Below the pieces are notes generated by a model that saw nothing but the letters and a program-made list of their open reading frames with translations, was not told where the DNA came from and searched no databases. DNA of 64,000 bases from DASPTH01 sp046727575 (GTDB lineage Bacteria > Actinomycetota > Acidimicrobiia > IMCC26256 > DASPTH01). Shown here one piece after another: positions 26,691 through 35,443 of the stretch. The stretch is taken from assembly GCA_046727575.1 (NCBI GenBank), contig JBKPCV010000033.1:16947-80946 (forward strand). Reading direction: 5' to 3'. The stretch's first letter is position 1. Every line of letters begins with the position of its first letter. The position numbers and the translations under genes were made by a program.

Positions 26691-26924
26691 CGCCGCCTCG
26701 ACGTGGAGTGAGCCACGTTGCGGGCGCGCTCTGCTCGGCTCTATGCCTGCTCGACGTGCGCGAGAACGCAAGTCCGGTCACGATCATTCTTGGGGGCGCG
26801 GTGGTCGATCCGGCCACCGGCGCTGTAATAGCGAGATTGCAGCCGGGCCCGGTGCCCGGGATGTGCTCGCCCGCCATCGCGTCGGCGCGCCAGAACGATT
26901 GGGCGTGGCGCCCATGACGGCAGA

Positions 26925-27460
26925 TCAGGGCCGGCGTGATTCGAAGCGCACCTCGGGGAATTGTGGTGATGGGCCGGCGAGCAGCGGTGCTGGCCGGCCG
27001 CGCAATGCCCGGTCGAAGAAGGCCACTGAATAGGTGTTGATGATGCGGTGCGCGCGATCCGCGCCGATCGGTCCGGTGAAGCCCGGCCAGGAGACCAGCG
27101 CCGAGAGGAATGGAGCATCGGTCATGTCGAGGTGGAACATGCCGGGCAGCTCCACGTAGTAACCGTCTCCCGGTAGGCGCTGATACACCGCCCGCATCGT
27201 GTCCAGAGTTTCTCGAATGTCTGCCTCTGACCAACCGCCGGCAGTGCGGCGTTCGAGCCGCATGCTGTCGGCGTCACGGGCAATGAACATCGTCGGCTGC
27301 TGCAAGCCACCACGAACCACGTCCGCCGGCATGAAGGCTTCCTCCAGCAACCCCGCACGCAGACGCGGGTCGAGGCGGCAAGCCTCACCCCCCACGATGG
27401 CGCCGAGCGAATGACCAACGAGGCCGGCCCGCGACGCGCCAGAACGCGCGCTCAAGATCG
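26925..27460 (-). pseudogene. PAF-acetylhydrolase-like alpha/beta-hydrolase, 3' half (inverted)
   Basis: On the minus strand, GLVGHSLGAIVGGEACRLDP supplies the nucleophile elbow (Ser in GHSLG) that the plus-strand half at 26,057 lacks, and the remainder is a complete family C terminus: QQPTMFIARDADSMRLERRT, a late His in LPGMFHLDMTDAPFLSAL, and RIINTYSVAFFDRALRG. No start codon with a family-like N terminus precedes it. Together the halves make one full protein of normal length, so a segment of about 0.75 kb was inverted through the middle of the gene. Both breakpoints lie near GCCGGC sequences. Confidence 0.7.
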
Positions 27461-27588
27461 CGGTCCTCACCCTCCCACCGGACGCGCCATATCGGCACGT
27501 CGATGTGCCGTCTATCCGTGCTCGCCGTTCTAGCGGTTGATGACGGCCTGTGATCTCCAGGCGCGGTGTCGCTTGACCTGATGTGATC

Positions 27589-28132
27589 TCAGGTCGTGGT
27601 GATGAAGGCGACGACTTGTTCGATCGTGGGGTTGTAGCCGGCGGTGGTGTCGACGTCCATCGTCGGTGCGGCGATGGTGAGTCGGCGAAACTGTTCGAAG
27701 TATCGGTCGCCGGATGCGAACACCTGCAGGAGCGCATGGTCGGCGTGAGCGGATCTCGAGGTCGCCCGCGCAGAGATCCGTTGCCACGCGGTGGCCGGGT
27801 CGGTGTGACATTGCACGAGGCGAAGCGAGCCGAGTGCGGTGAGCGGGGCGAGGTCCGCTCTCCAGACCTCGTCCTGACGGGCCGCTTCCGCGACGACGGT
27901 GACGCCGCGCTCGGGCAACAGGTGCAACAGCTCAAAGAACACCGCGAGCGCGCGTTGGGTGAGCACATCTCCAGGTGTCGGGTCGTGAACCGTTGGCTCG
28001 GTGGGCCATTCCTCCCTTGATCTCGTCGCGACAGATCGACGGGCACGCCAGCAACCGAGGCGGTTCATGCGCCAGGGTCGTCTTGCCGCAGCCGGCCGGA
28101 CCGCTGACGACCACCAGGGTCGGGGAAGTCAC
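27589..28132 (-). pseudogene. P-loop (Zeta-toxin/AAA-like) kinase, frameshifted
   Basis: A GTG at 28,132 opens VTSPTLVVVSGPAGCGKTTL, a clean Walker A, followed by ACPSICRDEIKGGMAHRANG. The frame then shifts between about 28,020 and 27,985; the continuation PGDVLTQRALAVFFELLHLL, GVTVVAEAARQDEVWRADL and the C terminus TAGYNPTIEQVVAFI are in the next frame to 27,589. The combined order (Walker A, CRDEIKEGM-type box, FFELL helix, VVAEAAFQ-type Walker B) matches a family of small AAA/kinase-like proteins common in actinobacteria. Probably inactive. Confidence 0.65.
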
Positions 28133-28224
28133 ACCACATCCTGCCAGGACCACCCCGACGGCCGGCTCAGGAGCGCTGAGGAATGCCGCGTCGACCGTGA
28201 CGCAACAGGCGTAATACTCGTCGC

Positions 28225-28786
28225 ATGGTGCGAGTGGTGGTGGTCGGACCGCCCGGGTCAGGCAAGACGACGGTCGCCAACTCTCTTGGCTCGTCGACTC
28301 GGCGTGGCACACATCGAACTCGACGCGTTGTGGTGGGAGCCCGACTGGACCGAGGCGGGACCGGAGTTATTCCAGGCTCGTCTGCGCAGGGTGGTCGCAG
28401 CCGACTCGTGGGTCCTCGACGGCAACTACTTCTCCGTCGGCGCACGCGAGATGGTCTGGCCGAGGGCGGACACCATCATCTGGCTCGACCAGGCGCGCTG
28501 GGTCACCGTCGCACGGGTCCTGCGTCGCACGATCGTCCGCGCGCTGCGCGGCACCGAGCTGTGGTCGGGCAACCGAGAGTCGCTCAGCAGCGCGTTTCGT
28601 CCCGACTCGATCGTCCGCTACGCATGGAAGGAACACCCCAAGTACAACCTCCGCTACCAAGGCCTGGCTGACGACGAAGAGTTCGCCCATCTCGAATGGG
28701 TGCGCCTCCGCTCACCGAGCGAAGTCCGCCGCTGGATCGCCTCGCTTGCGACGGGCAGAGCAGTCCAGCTCAAAGCTTGGGCCTGA
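28225..28786 (+). pseudogene. Adenylate-kinase-like P-loop protein (FlaR/topology-modulation type), frameshifted
   Basis: ATG at 28,225 gives MVRVVVVGPPGSGKTTVANS (Walker A), then a one-base shift near 28,285-28,290; the continuing frame reads LLARRLGVAHIELDALWWEP, VLDGNYFSVGAREMVWPRAD, TIIWLDQARWVTVARVLRRT and LWSGNRESLSSAF. That series is the hallmark of AAA proteins annotated as adenylate kinase or topology modulation protein FlaR. One indel separates it from an intact gene, so a sequencing error cannot be excluded, but neighbouring genes are also broken. Confidence 0.7.
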
Positions 28787-29345
28787 TGCGAGTCCGCACG
28801 GTCTCGGCGCCCGTCGATGTCACGGCGGTGCAACGCCTGGCCAGCCGCTTGTGGCCGGTGGGTTGGCACCCCGGTGGTCTCGGCTGGGCGCTGGCGCGCG
28901 GTCGCCTCGCGGACGAGGTCGTGCTGTTCGAAGGAACGGGTGGTGTCGTGGGGTGGGCGGCGCGCAGCGGGGTCCACGAATCCGGTGAGCTACTGGCCCA
29001 GGTCGACCCCTCGCATCTCGAGGTCGCCGAGGCGATCGCCGAGTGGCTCGTCAAGACCGCACCCGGAACCCGCCTGTCGATCGAGGTCTACGACGGCGAC
29101 ACGACCCTCACCGCGGCACTACGTCGCGTGGGCTTTGCCGCGAACACCGGGGCGCGGGTTGTCGGCATGTTTCGCACCGCCGACGAGACCGAGCCGATCA
29201 CCCCCGCCCGCTACACCATCCGCGCGGTTCGCGCCGAGGAGTTCCCCGCACGGGTCGCCGTCCACCGCGCCGCCTGGAAGCCAGCGTCGCTGCCCTGGCG
29301 CGACGGACGCCACGTCGATCCGGATGCCCGGAGCCCCTGGCCGTC
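28786..29345 (+). pseudogene. Two-domain GNAT acetyltransferase, 3'-truncated
   Basis: The ATG overlaps the previous stop (TGATG). The product begins MRVRTVSAPVDVTAVQRLAS and contains one GNAT-like unit (VVGWAARSGVHESGELLAQV, VAEAIAEWLVKTAPGTRLSI), then ITPARYTIRAVRAEEFPARV and AVHRAAWKPASLPWRDGRH, which start a second GNAT domain. After about 29,345 the family sequence stops: the same frame becomes low-complexity and another frame holds an unrelated segment. The acetyl-CoA-binding loop of the second domain is absent, so the gene is truncated. Confidence 0.55.
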
Positions 29346-29874
29346 GCCCGCCTCGACAACGACGACCTCGCCGACCTGCTGGCCGACGGTCACTGGTACT
29401 GGCTGGACTCGACGCGCTGCCGGGCGACCGGCAGGCTCGAGATGGGCCACGCCACGATCAGTGAGCTGTCGCTGGTGCGAGCGTCGGCGAACCTCAACAC
29501 TCGGCCGGTCAAGTGGTCCCGCACCGACCTCGTCGGGACTCGGGCAGTCAGCCCTTCGGGCTGCCGTTGAACTGGCGGAGCACCTGGGACCGCGCCCACG
29601 AGCGCATGGCGTCCGACGCCCGCAAGTACCAGCGCGCCGACCGTCTCACGATCCTCGACCTCGACCCGCTTGGCACCGTCGATGAACTGCTCACCGACCC
29701 GGCGTACGCCCGCCGCGTGCTCGCCCGCTCGGCACCAGCACCAGCACCAGCCCCAGCCCCGGCACCGACGCCGGTCCCGGCAGCTCCGACGCAGGTCCGC
29801 ACCGTCCGCTACCACGGCCGGTGGCTGGACGAGCGTCAGTCGGACGCGGTCCTCGACCTGCTAGACGGCTTCTG
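29346..29874 (+). pseudogene. Unidentified degenerate coding segment
   Basis: Two adjoining frames look protein-like: LAVARLDNDDLADLLADGHW through TRCRATGRLEMGHATISELS in one (to 29,570), then FGLPLNWRSTWDRAHERMAS through LTILDLDPLGTVDELLTDPA and an Ala-Pro repeat linker (nine AP dipeptides near 29,730) to a stop at 29,874. They may be one gene broken near 29,560. I do not recognise the family; nothing catalytic is visible. Confidence 0.35.
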
Positions 29875-30043
29875 AGACAGACGGCTATCAGCCCGCGGTC
29901 GTCACGCGACGCGACGCGGCACGACGGTCACGCCCAGCCAGCCCCGGCTCCACTCCACCCCACGCCGGTCAACCTCTTCAAAACCCGTGCGCGCCACTAC
30001 AGATCAGGCAGTTCGGGCGCTTAGCGGCGGCGCGCGTTGACGA

Positions 30044-30805
30044 TCACGTCCCGAATGGTGTGGCCTTCTTCGGAAGGGGTATACGCACCAGTTCCTTCTC
30101 CGTCGGGGGCGGGGGTGGCGGACCCGAAGGTCCGGCACTTAGGCAGAACCAGCAACCGTGGAACATGACCGGGGTGGTCGTGTTTGTGCCCTGCCAGCCG
30201 CCGTACGTCAGCTGAGCGACATAGCCGTCGACGAAGTACCACTTGTTCGTCGGGCGAGAACCCCAGTCCCAGGTAGGCACCCATCGGTTGTCCGGCCACA
30301 GATTGTAGGACCAGCCAGTATTCCCAAGGGCAACCCAGTGCGGGTTGGGGTTTGGCTCGAAGACGTACAGCACGGTTGCCGAAGCCAAGTAGCCCGCAGG
30401 CATCGTGAATGGGTTCCCATACGAGCTGGAATAGGCAGCAGCCGCGGTCTTGATCTTGGTATTGAGCCTCGGAAATCGCTCGATACGCGAATTCAGCACG
30501 ACGAAGAGGTTGTCCGGCCCAGCGTTGGCCCTCGCGTTTTCTTGATCGTCCTGGTCGCAATCAATGCGGACCCATATCGGTCGACCGAGGCGGTCGGAAC
30601 CGCGCACGAAGCACTCGTACGAATCGGTGTTGCTGACGTCATACCGGTAACCCGGTTCGAAGATCTCGGGGGGGTCATCTGGTTCGTCAGCAAAGGCATT
30701 TGCAGGCATCAGGCCCACAGTTGCCATAACGACCAGGATCGCTGCGCCACACGATCGCGCGCCTCGGCTGAGGCGGTGTTTAGTCGACGTCCTGACTGTC
30801 AACAT
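30044..30805 (-). CDS. Secreted protein of unknown function
   Basis: A 253-residue protein with a good signal peptide: basic N region, hydrophobic GAAILVVMATVGLMPANAFA and a likely cleavage after AFA (about residue 40). The mature part is rich in Trp, Tyr, Asn and Gly (HWVALGNTGWSYNLWPDNRW, YVAQLTYGGWQGTNTTTPVM), contains a CWFC pair near the end that could form a disulfide or redox site, and ends in a polyproline stretch and a short basic tail. The ATG is fixed by GGAGGGGA five bases upstream. It is intact among decayed neighbours, so it may be under selection. I cannot name it. Confidence 0.65.
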   Translation of the reverse strand: MLTVRTSTKHRLSRGARSCGAAILVVMATVGLMPANAFADEPDDPPEIFEPGYRYDVSNTDSYECFVRGSDRLGRPIWVRIDCDQDDQENARANAGPDNLFVVLNSRIERFPRLNTKIKTAAAAYSSSYGNPFTMPAGYLASATVLYVFEPNPNPHWVALGNTGWSYNLWPDNRWVPTWDWGSRPTNKWYFVDGYVAQLTYGGWQGTNTTTPVMFHGCWFCLSAGPSGPPPPPPTEKELVRIPLPKKATPFGT

Positions 30806-30985
30806 CACGCTCCCCTCCACGGTGGCCGCCCAAGGACGAATTGTTGGCCGAGGCGGCTCGAATCGTCAGGCGCGCACTCAGGAGCATCGACAAGACGGAC
30901 GGACCAAAGTCCGTCGCGATGAGCCTGGTCCTTCAGCCAAGGTGCGGCCTTCTAATGGACGTGACGCGCGTGCGATACTGCTTAC

Positions 30986-31669
30986 ATGACCGCGACCGCG
31001 CGTCCCCGGCAGCAAGCGCTGCCGTGGCAAGCAATGGCCGAGGCGGCGATGCTCGACGAACGACAAGCGGGCGTTGAGCACTACCTGCTCGCTCTCTGTG
31101 ATCAGCCACCCGCCGCGGATGTTCTGCGCGAGGTCGGCATTACGCGTGATGGAGTCGAGCGCGACTACGACCCAGGAATCTCGCGTGCTCGATCGACCCC
31201 GAGTTCTTCGTCAGGAAAGACGAGTTCTTCCTCAGGAAAGAAAGGGGCGGGTCTGCGAACTGACGGCGAGCGCATTTTCGGCTTCGCGCTCGGGTTAGCT
31301 CGCGCGTGGGGCGAGCCACCAGGTCCTGCCCACTACCTTCTAGCGATCGCGTACGAGTATGCGTCGGTGTTGTCCGTCCTTGGGACCGACTCCGCGACGG
31401 TGGTCGAGGCGTTACGACGCCGCGGCTACCGGGTCCCGGATGCTGAGCCTCCCGTGCACCAGCCGTGGCGTGGCACACAGGAGGTCGAGGTGTCTGCAGA
31501 AGAGTTGAAGCCGCTTCTCGACGTGCTCGAGCGGACGCACCCGCCGGGCTCCGAGTGGCGGTGGGGTATTGGGTGGACTGAGCACGATCCGTCACGCAGG
31601 CGGGTGAGCGCAGAAGAGGGCATCGACCTGCAGGCAGCACTGCGAGAGAGTCGCGGCCAGACCACTTAG
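30986..31669 (+). CDS. Clp N-terminal-domain-like protein
   Basis: A 227-residue cytoplasmic protein. EAAMLDERQAGVEHYLLALC and ADVLREVGITRDGVERDY correspond to the first Clp-N repeat, and FGFALGLARAWGEPPGPAHY with VLSVLGTDSATVVEALRRRG to the second, as in the N domain of ClpA/ClpC. No ATPase domain follows, so it may act as a ClpS-like or adaptor-type module. Between the repeats, two tandem 21-bp DNA units (31,201-31,242) encode a 7-residue Ser-rich repeat (SSSSGKT, SSSSGKK), a flexible linker. The C-terminal part contains an unidentified WRWGIGW segment. Confidence 0.6.
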   Translation: MTATARPRQQALPWQAMAEAAMLDERQAGVEHYLLALCDQPPAADVLREVGITRDGVERDYDPGISRARSTPSSSSGKTSSSSGKKGAGLRTDGERIFGFALGLARAWGEPPGPAHYLLAIAYEYASVLSVLGTDSATVVEALRRRGYRVPDAEPPVHQPWRGTQEVEVSAEELKPLLDVLERTHPPGSEWRWGIGWTEHDPSRRRVSAEEGIDLQAALRESRGQTT

Positions 31670-31904
31670 CCGCCCCGATGCCGATCTGGAGCGGACCCGC
31701 GCCGGGGACAACGCGCCACCGCCCGCCGACAACGCCGCGCGCGAGAGAGCGAGAGCGCCCGCGACGCGCGCGCAGAGCAGCGCCCCACGCCCCGTTTTTG
31801 GGCGACAACATTTCACCCCACACACTCCCCACTCTCTCTCTCCCCGACGTGGAACCAGACGGCGTGCGGGTGATCGGGGCCGAGTCGGTGCGTTCGGGGG
31901 CGAG

Positions 31905-33022
31905 GGCGATCGAGGCCGAATCGGCGGGATCGAGCGAGCCAGAACCGGCGATCGGCGCTACCTCACGTCGAACCCAACCCACCGCGGCAACATCAGCCGC
32001 GCACATGAAGCCGTCACCGGTGCGCAGCGTCGTCTCACCCGCGCCACCGACGAGCTCCACGACGCACGAACCCAGATCGCGCGCCAGGAGACCGCGGTCG
32101 CAGCGCGCGCCCGATGGGACCAGCAACATGCCTGGCGTCTTCAGCGCATCGCCGAGATCGACGACGCACTCGCCCACCACTGGGCCGACGCCGTGCTGCG
32201 CGCCGCGCGCGCCGACGACCCGCTCGCCTTCGGTATCCGGCGGCTCCGCGACGCCCGCGCCACCCACCAACACGACCTCGAAACTTTGCGACGCTCGCTG
32301 CCACCTGACCGGCGCCGCGCCCTCGCGTACGCCGAAGCCGACCTCGCCCGATCTCAACAACGCGTCCACGACCTCGAAGCGCGCGTCACTGCTGCCCGTG
32401 CTGCCGTCGACCAGGCGCGCCGGCGGCGCTCGGGACGACGCGACCACGTCGCGGTCGCACACACCACCGCCGACCTCCACGCCGCCACCACCACACTCGC
32501 GGTCGCCCGCGACACCTGTGCCGCGGCCGCCCGTCGGGTCAACGACGAACGACACGCCGTCGACGCCCGCAACGAGGCCCTGCACCGGATCGCCACGCCG
32601 CGCGCCCGGCTCGCGGCAGCAGTCCGCGATCTCGACCTCGCCCTCGACCTCACCCGCCCCGATCGCGTCGCCTACGCCGCGACCGACCGTCTCACGAGCT
32701 CTGGCGCGCCCTCGGCTCGCCGCCAGCCACCCGCGGCGGACTCGCCGCCTGGTGCGGCCTCGCCGAACAACTCGAAGCCAGCAACGACCGCGCCGCCGCC
32801 GCGCACACTCCCAGTAGCAAGATGCGATCGCGCGGTGGGCACATTGAGATGCGCGACACCGCGGAGGCGATCATCGAAGTGGCGAGCAGCCACGACCCGT
32901 CACTAGCGCGCAACCCTCTCGGCGAGCACGCTCACTGGCAACCCACTCTCGACGAGATCGCAAGCCGCGCTGTGCGCATCAACAGCCCCGAGATCGAGCC
33001 CGACGTTGGTCTCGAGCTGTAA
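31905..33022 (+). pseudogene. Degraded second copy of the relaxase C-terminal tail
   Basis: From about 31,905 to the TAA at 33,022 the DNA encodes the same tail as residues about 895-1257 of the 21,953 relaxase: IAEIDDALAHHWADAVLRAA, DPLAFGIRRLRDARATHQHD, LPPDRRRALAYAEADLARSQ and, after a one-base shift at about 32,695, LWRALGSPPATRGGLAAWCG through a C terminus ending EPDVGLEL (EPDLGLEL-like in the intact gene). The copy has no relaxase or helicase domain. Divergence between copies is substantial, so this is a remnant of a related element, not a fresh duplication. Confidence 0.85.
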
Positions 33023-33119
33023 CGCCAACCGCACCGAGCCGGTTCGGGCGCGATCCGCAAGTTGCGGGGATCCGCTGTTCTGTGCGCGCTCGTAAGAGGA
33101 AGCCGCGACCAATGGCGAG

Positions 33120-33515
33120 CTAGTCGGCGAAGACGTCCCGGCTGAGCTGTATGAAGAACGTGTGGTCGTGACCCTTGTTGGGATCCTCGCGGTTGTAATG
33201 CGTCTTCGAGGCTCCGTCGGGGACATTCTCTTCGGTGTAGATCGCTCCGACAGGACACACGTCGGGCTGATAGCAGGCGGTACATGACGTGCACTCATCG
33301 AGGTTCACATACAAGATGCTGTCTTCGAAGATCCCGATCGCCTCCGGGTTCGGCTGGTGGGTGTTCTCGGTGACGCCACTCCCCGCCTCGACCTCGGAGA
33401 ACAGCACGCTCTTCTCGGGATCGAACTCATAGATGCACTGCACGGGACAGACATCGACGCACGCACGATCCTTCACATCGATACATGCCTCGGTGATGAT
33501 CGCAAGACCGGACAT
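33120..33515 (-). CDS. Seven-iron (3Fe-4S/4Fe-4S) ferredoxin
   Basis: A 131-residue electron carrier. The N-terminal cluster motif CIDVKDRACVDVCPVQCIYE has the C-x7-C-x3-C-P pattern of 7Fe ferredoxins; the second motif CTSCTACYQPDVCPVGAIY is a C-x2-C-x2-C...CP 4Fe-4S site. An insertion of roughly 35 residues between them and a C-terminal extension are typical of actinobacterial members. It is intact and codon-clean despite lying in the decayed part of the element, and its partner enzyme is not evident nearby. Confidence 0.88.
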   Translation of the reverse strand: MSGLAIITEACIDVKDRACVDVCPVQCIYEFDPEKSVLFSEVEAGSGVTENTHQPNPEAIGIFEDSILYVNLDECTSCTACYQPDVCPVGAIYTEENVPDGASKTHYNREDPNKGHDHTFFIQLSRDVFAD

Positions 33516-33730
33516 CTGCCTCCCTCCGACTCACGGTAACCGACGTGCCGCAAATGCGCGGCTCGGATCAACCGCCCCCGCCGCCTGACGACATGGCGTA
33601 GCCTTTCCGGATCGGCGTTCTGTGCGGCTCGAGGGCGTTGTTCTGTATCTCGGTTCGGCGAGCAGCTGAACGGAATCTCGCCGCGTGTTGGGTCGGCGCG
33701 TTGTGGTCGGAGTCACGTATGTCAGGCACG

Positions 33731-33952
33731 TCACGGGAGATGATGTTGGACCTCGTAGCGGTTCCGACGGCCGTCGCGCTCCTTGACCACGTAGCCCTCG
33801 GCAGCCAAGTCGCTGACGATGGCGAACGCGCTGCGTTCGGTGATGCCCAAGGTCGCTGCAATATCCCGTAGGCGCACGCCGGGATCGTCTGCGATGCACA
33901 GCAAGGCCCGGGCATGGCTGGTGAGGAAAACTCCATTCGGCCACCCGGTCAC
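33731..33952 (-). CDS. Winged-helix transcriptional regulator, possibly truncated
   Basis: A protein of about 73 residues from a GTG at 33,952: VFLTSHARALLCIADDPGVR, LRDIAATLGITERSAFAIVS, then the wing EGYVVKERDGRRNRYEV. This is a MarR/ArsR-like single-domain wHTH of a family that usually continues 20-40 residues past the wing. Here a TGA follows QHHLP; in another frame coding-like sequence (RDVPDIRDSDHNAPTQHAAR) continues, so a frameshift near 33,730 is likely. A longer N terminus to 34,045 is open but not family-like. Confidence 0.55.
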   Translation of the reverse strand: MTGWPNGVFLTSHARALLCIADDPGVRLRDIAATLGITERSAFAIVSDLAAEGYVVKERDGRRNRYEVQHHLP

Positions 33953-34069
33953 TGGGCCGATGCTAGAAGCAGTTTGCTGGAATATTGATTCTGGTGTAGC
34001 GTTTGGGAGTGCGCATCGAGGCCCCCCGGCCGATGCGGCCAGCACTCGAGTCGCAGAAGGGATCCACCC

Positions 34070-34150
34070 ATGTGGGTCGTCGGAGTCGTCGTCATCGCCA
34101 TCGCGGTCGCCCTCTACACCCTGTTGCGCAGGCGGCGCGTCCCGTCATAA
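34070..34150 (+). CDS. Very short single-helix membrane protein (26 residues)
   Basis: ATG at 34,070 encodes MWVVGVVVIAIAVALYTLLR followed by a basic end, RRRVPS. One membrane helix with positive-inside tail; AGAAGG lies nine bases upstream. Too short to classify, but it resembles in design two other tiny membrane proteins in the same element (38,268-38,432 and 39,262-39,396). It is divergent from the wHTH gene, whose start is about 120 bp away. Confidence 0.45.
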   Translation: MWVVGVVVIAIAVALYTLLRRRRVPS

Positions 34151-34395
34151 CACCCTCCACCCGGCGTCGGACCAGGGACGGCCAGCCGGGACTCACGACC
34201 GAGAACGGACAACGACCGCCGTAGTCGGGTTCGCCAAGCGACGCGGTCCGGTCCGTAGGCCGGCCAGTCCACAGACGACCTCGCAGAGGGTGGGTTCAAC
34301 TCGCGCGAGCCAACGCCGTGTCGCTTAGCTGACACCTCTTCGGGGAAGGTAGCTCTACCTCTGCAGGACTCGAATGCTGGAGGCGGCTCACCCAC

Positions 34396-34500
34396 GGCTC
34401 CGGAGGTTCCGGCTCGGGCGGTGGTACAGGTTCCGGCGGAATTGGCGGCTCGGGCGGTGGTACAGGTTCGGGCGGGGGTAGCGGCTCCCCGGTGGCGGGG
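34396..34500 (+). repeat. Gly/Ser-type minisatellite (GGCTCGGGCGGTGGTACAGG units)
   Basis: A GC-rich tandem array; the unit GGCTCGGGCGGTGGTACAGG occurs at 34,411 and 34,447 (36-bp period) among shorter GGTTCGGGC-like units. One plus frame reads as Gly-Ser-Thr repeats, the opposite strand as PPPEPVPPPEP repeats. A related array in inverted orientation lies at 39,083-39,168. It may be the linker of a lost protein; no intact host gene is visible. Confidence 0.5.
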
Positions 34501-34830
34501 TCGGTTCGGGTGGTGGCCCGGGCGCATGTGCGGAGTTTGGAGACTTCGTGCCGAGCGTCAGTCTCACGCGCGGAGTATGCACGGGAGTGGCGTCTGGCGT
34601 CCATACATGACCGCTACCAAGACGACTCGGACTGCCTCGATTGTCCCACGCTGGTACGCCTCCTGCAGCACCACCTCACCGGCTGGCGCCCTCACCCGCG
34701 TAGGGTCGCGTTGCCCGCCGGATCTCTCGAACACCGATCCAGAAGATGACGCCGAACTCCTCCACTTCGTTGCCTGGGCACTGGTACACCAGCCTGAAGC
34801 GTTGAGGAGCCGTTCGCGTTCCAGTCGGTC

Positions 34831-34974
34831 ATGACCCATCGTGGCCTCACGGACGAGAACATGCGCTACGTCCAGACGATCATTCGTGCGGCGCCCGACC
34901 TGATCGCAGCGTTCGAGCGTGAACGCAGTCGTGATGCGAAAGGCTCGAGGACCGGCGGCACCAGCGAGACCTGA
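34831..34974 (+). CDS. Small hypothetical protein, possibly the end of a broken gene
   Basis: ATG at 34,831 encodes 47 residues, MTHRGLTDENMRYVQTIIRA then APDLIAAFERERSRD and a polar tail. The frame is open eleven codons upstream (SVEEPFAFQSV), and just before that another frame contains EDDAELLHFVAWALVHQPEA, so the real gene may have been longer and frameshifted near 34,800. Not recognised. Confidence 0.3.
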   Translation: MTHRGLTDENMRYVQTIIRAAPDLIAAFERERSRDAKGSRTGGTSET

Positions 34975-35443
34975 GCGCTCCACCGGGCTCGGTTGACGCA
35001 GTACGCCTGAGCGTTCACGTTCATGCGGCTTGCCGCGACCCCTGGGCGGCATCATTCAAACTGCCAGCAGGAGCTGCGTTCTGGCGGCGCTTGTCGTTCT
35101 TCGCGGCCCGTGGTCGTTGATTGGCCTCGCCGCCGACCGCTCGGTGATTGACCTTGCAGTCGAGGAACGCTACGACCCGATCTTCCTTGGTGCCGGCGGT
35201 GAGCGGCTGCACCGGCACGATGCGCGCATCGTGCGCCGGATCGCCCGACGATGCGACCGAGCCGCGATCTCGCCATGCGATGCCCACTGGCAGGCCGTCC
35301 GAGAATGCGACCTTCCAGGGGCGGAGACGATCGTGTGCGCGAAGGACGTCCGACTGCCAGACCGACTGGACAGGCGGCTCAAACGGCAGGACAGTAGGAG
35401 GAGTTCTGGGCTTCGGCTCGGAATCGAGTGATCGGGGTGCCCT
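34975..35443. other. Spacer without a supported gene
   Basis: Open frames exist on both strands but none has convincing family character or a good ribosome-binding site. Base composition stays similar to neighbours. Probably decayed coding DNA. Confidence 0.35.

Noticed and set aside
26700..26917. Continuation of the plus-strand hydrolase frame past 26,690
   Set aside because: The frame stays open by chance through the inverted segment; the sequence no longer resembles the family.
31140..32585. Long minus-strand open frame across the Clp-N gene and relaxase remnant
   Set aside because: The plus strand gives clear homology to the intact relaxase tail; the antisense product is Arg/Val/Gly-rich without motifs.
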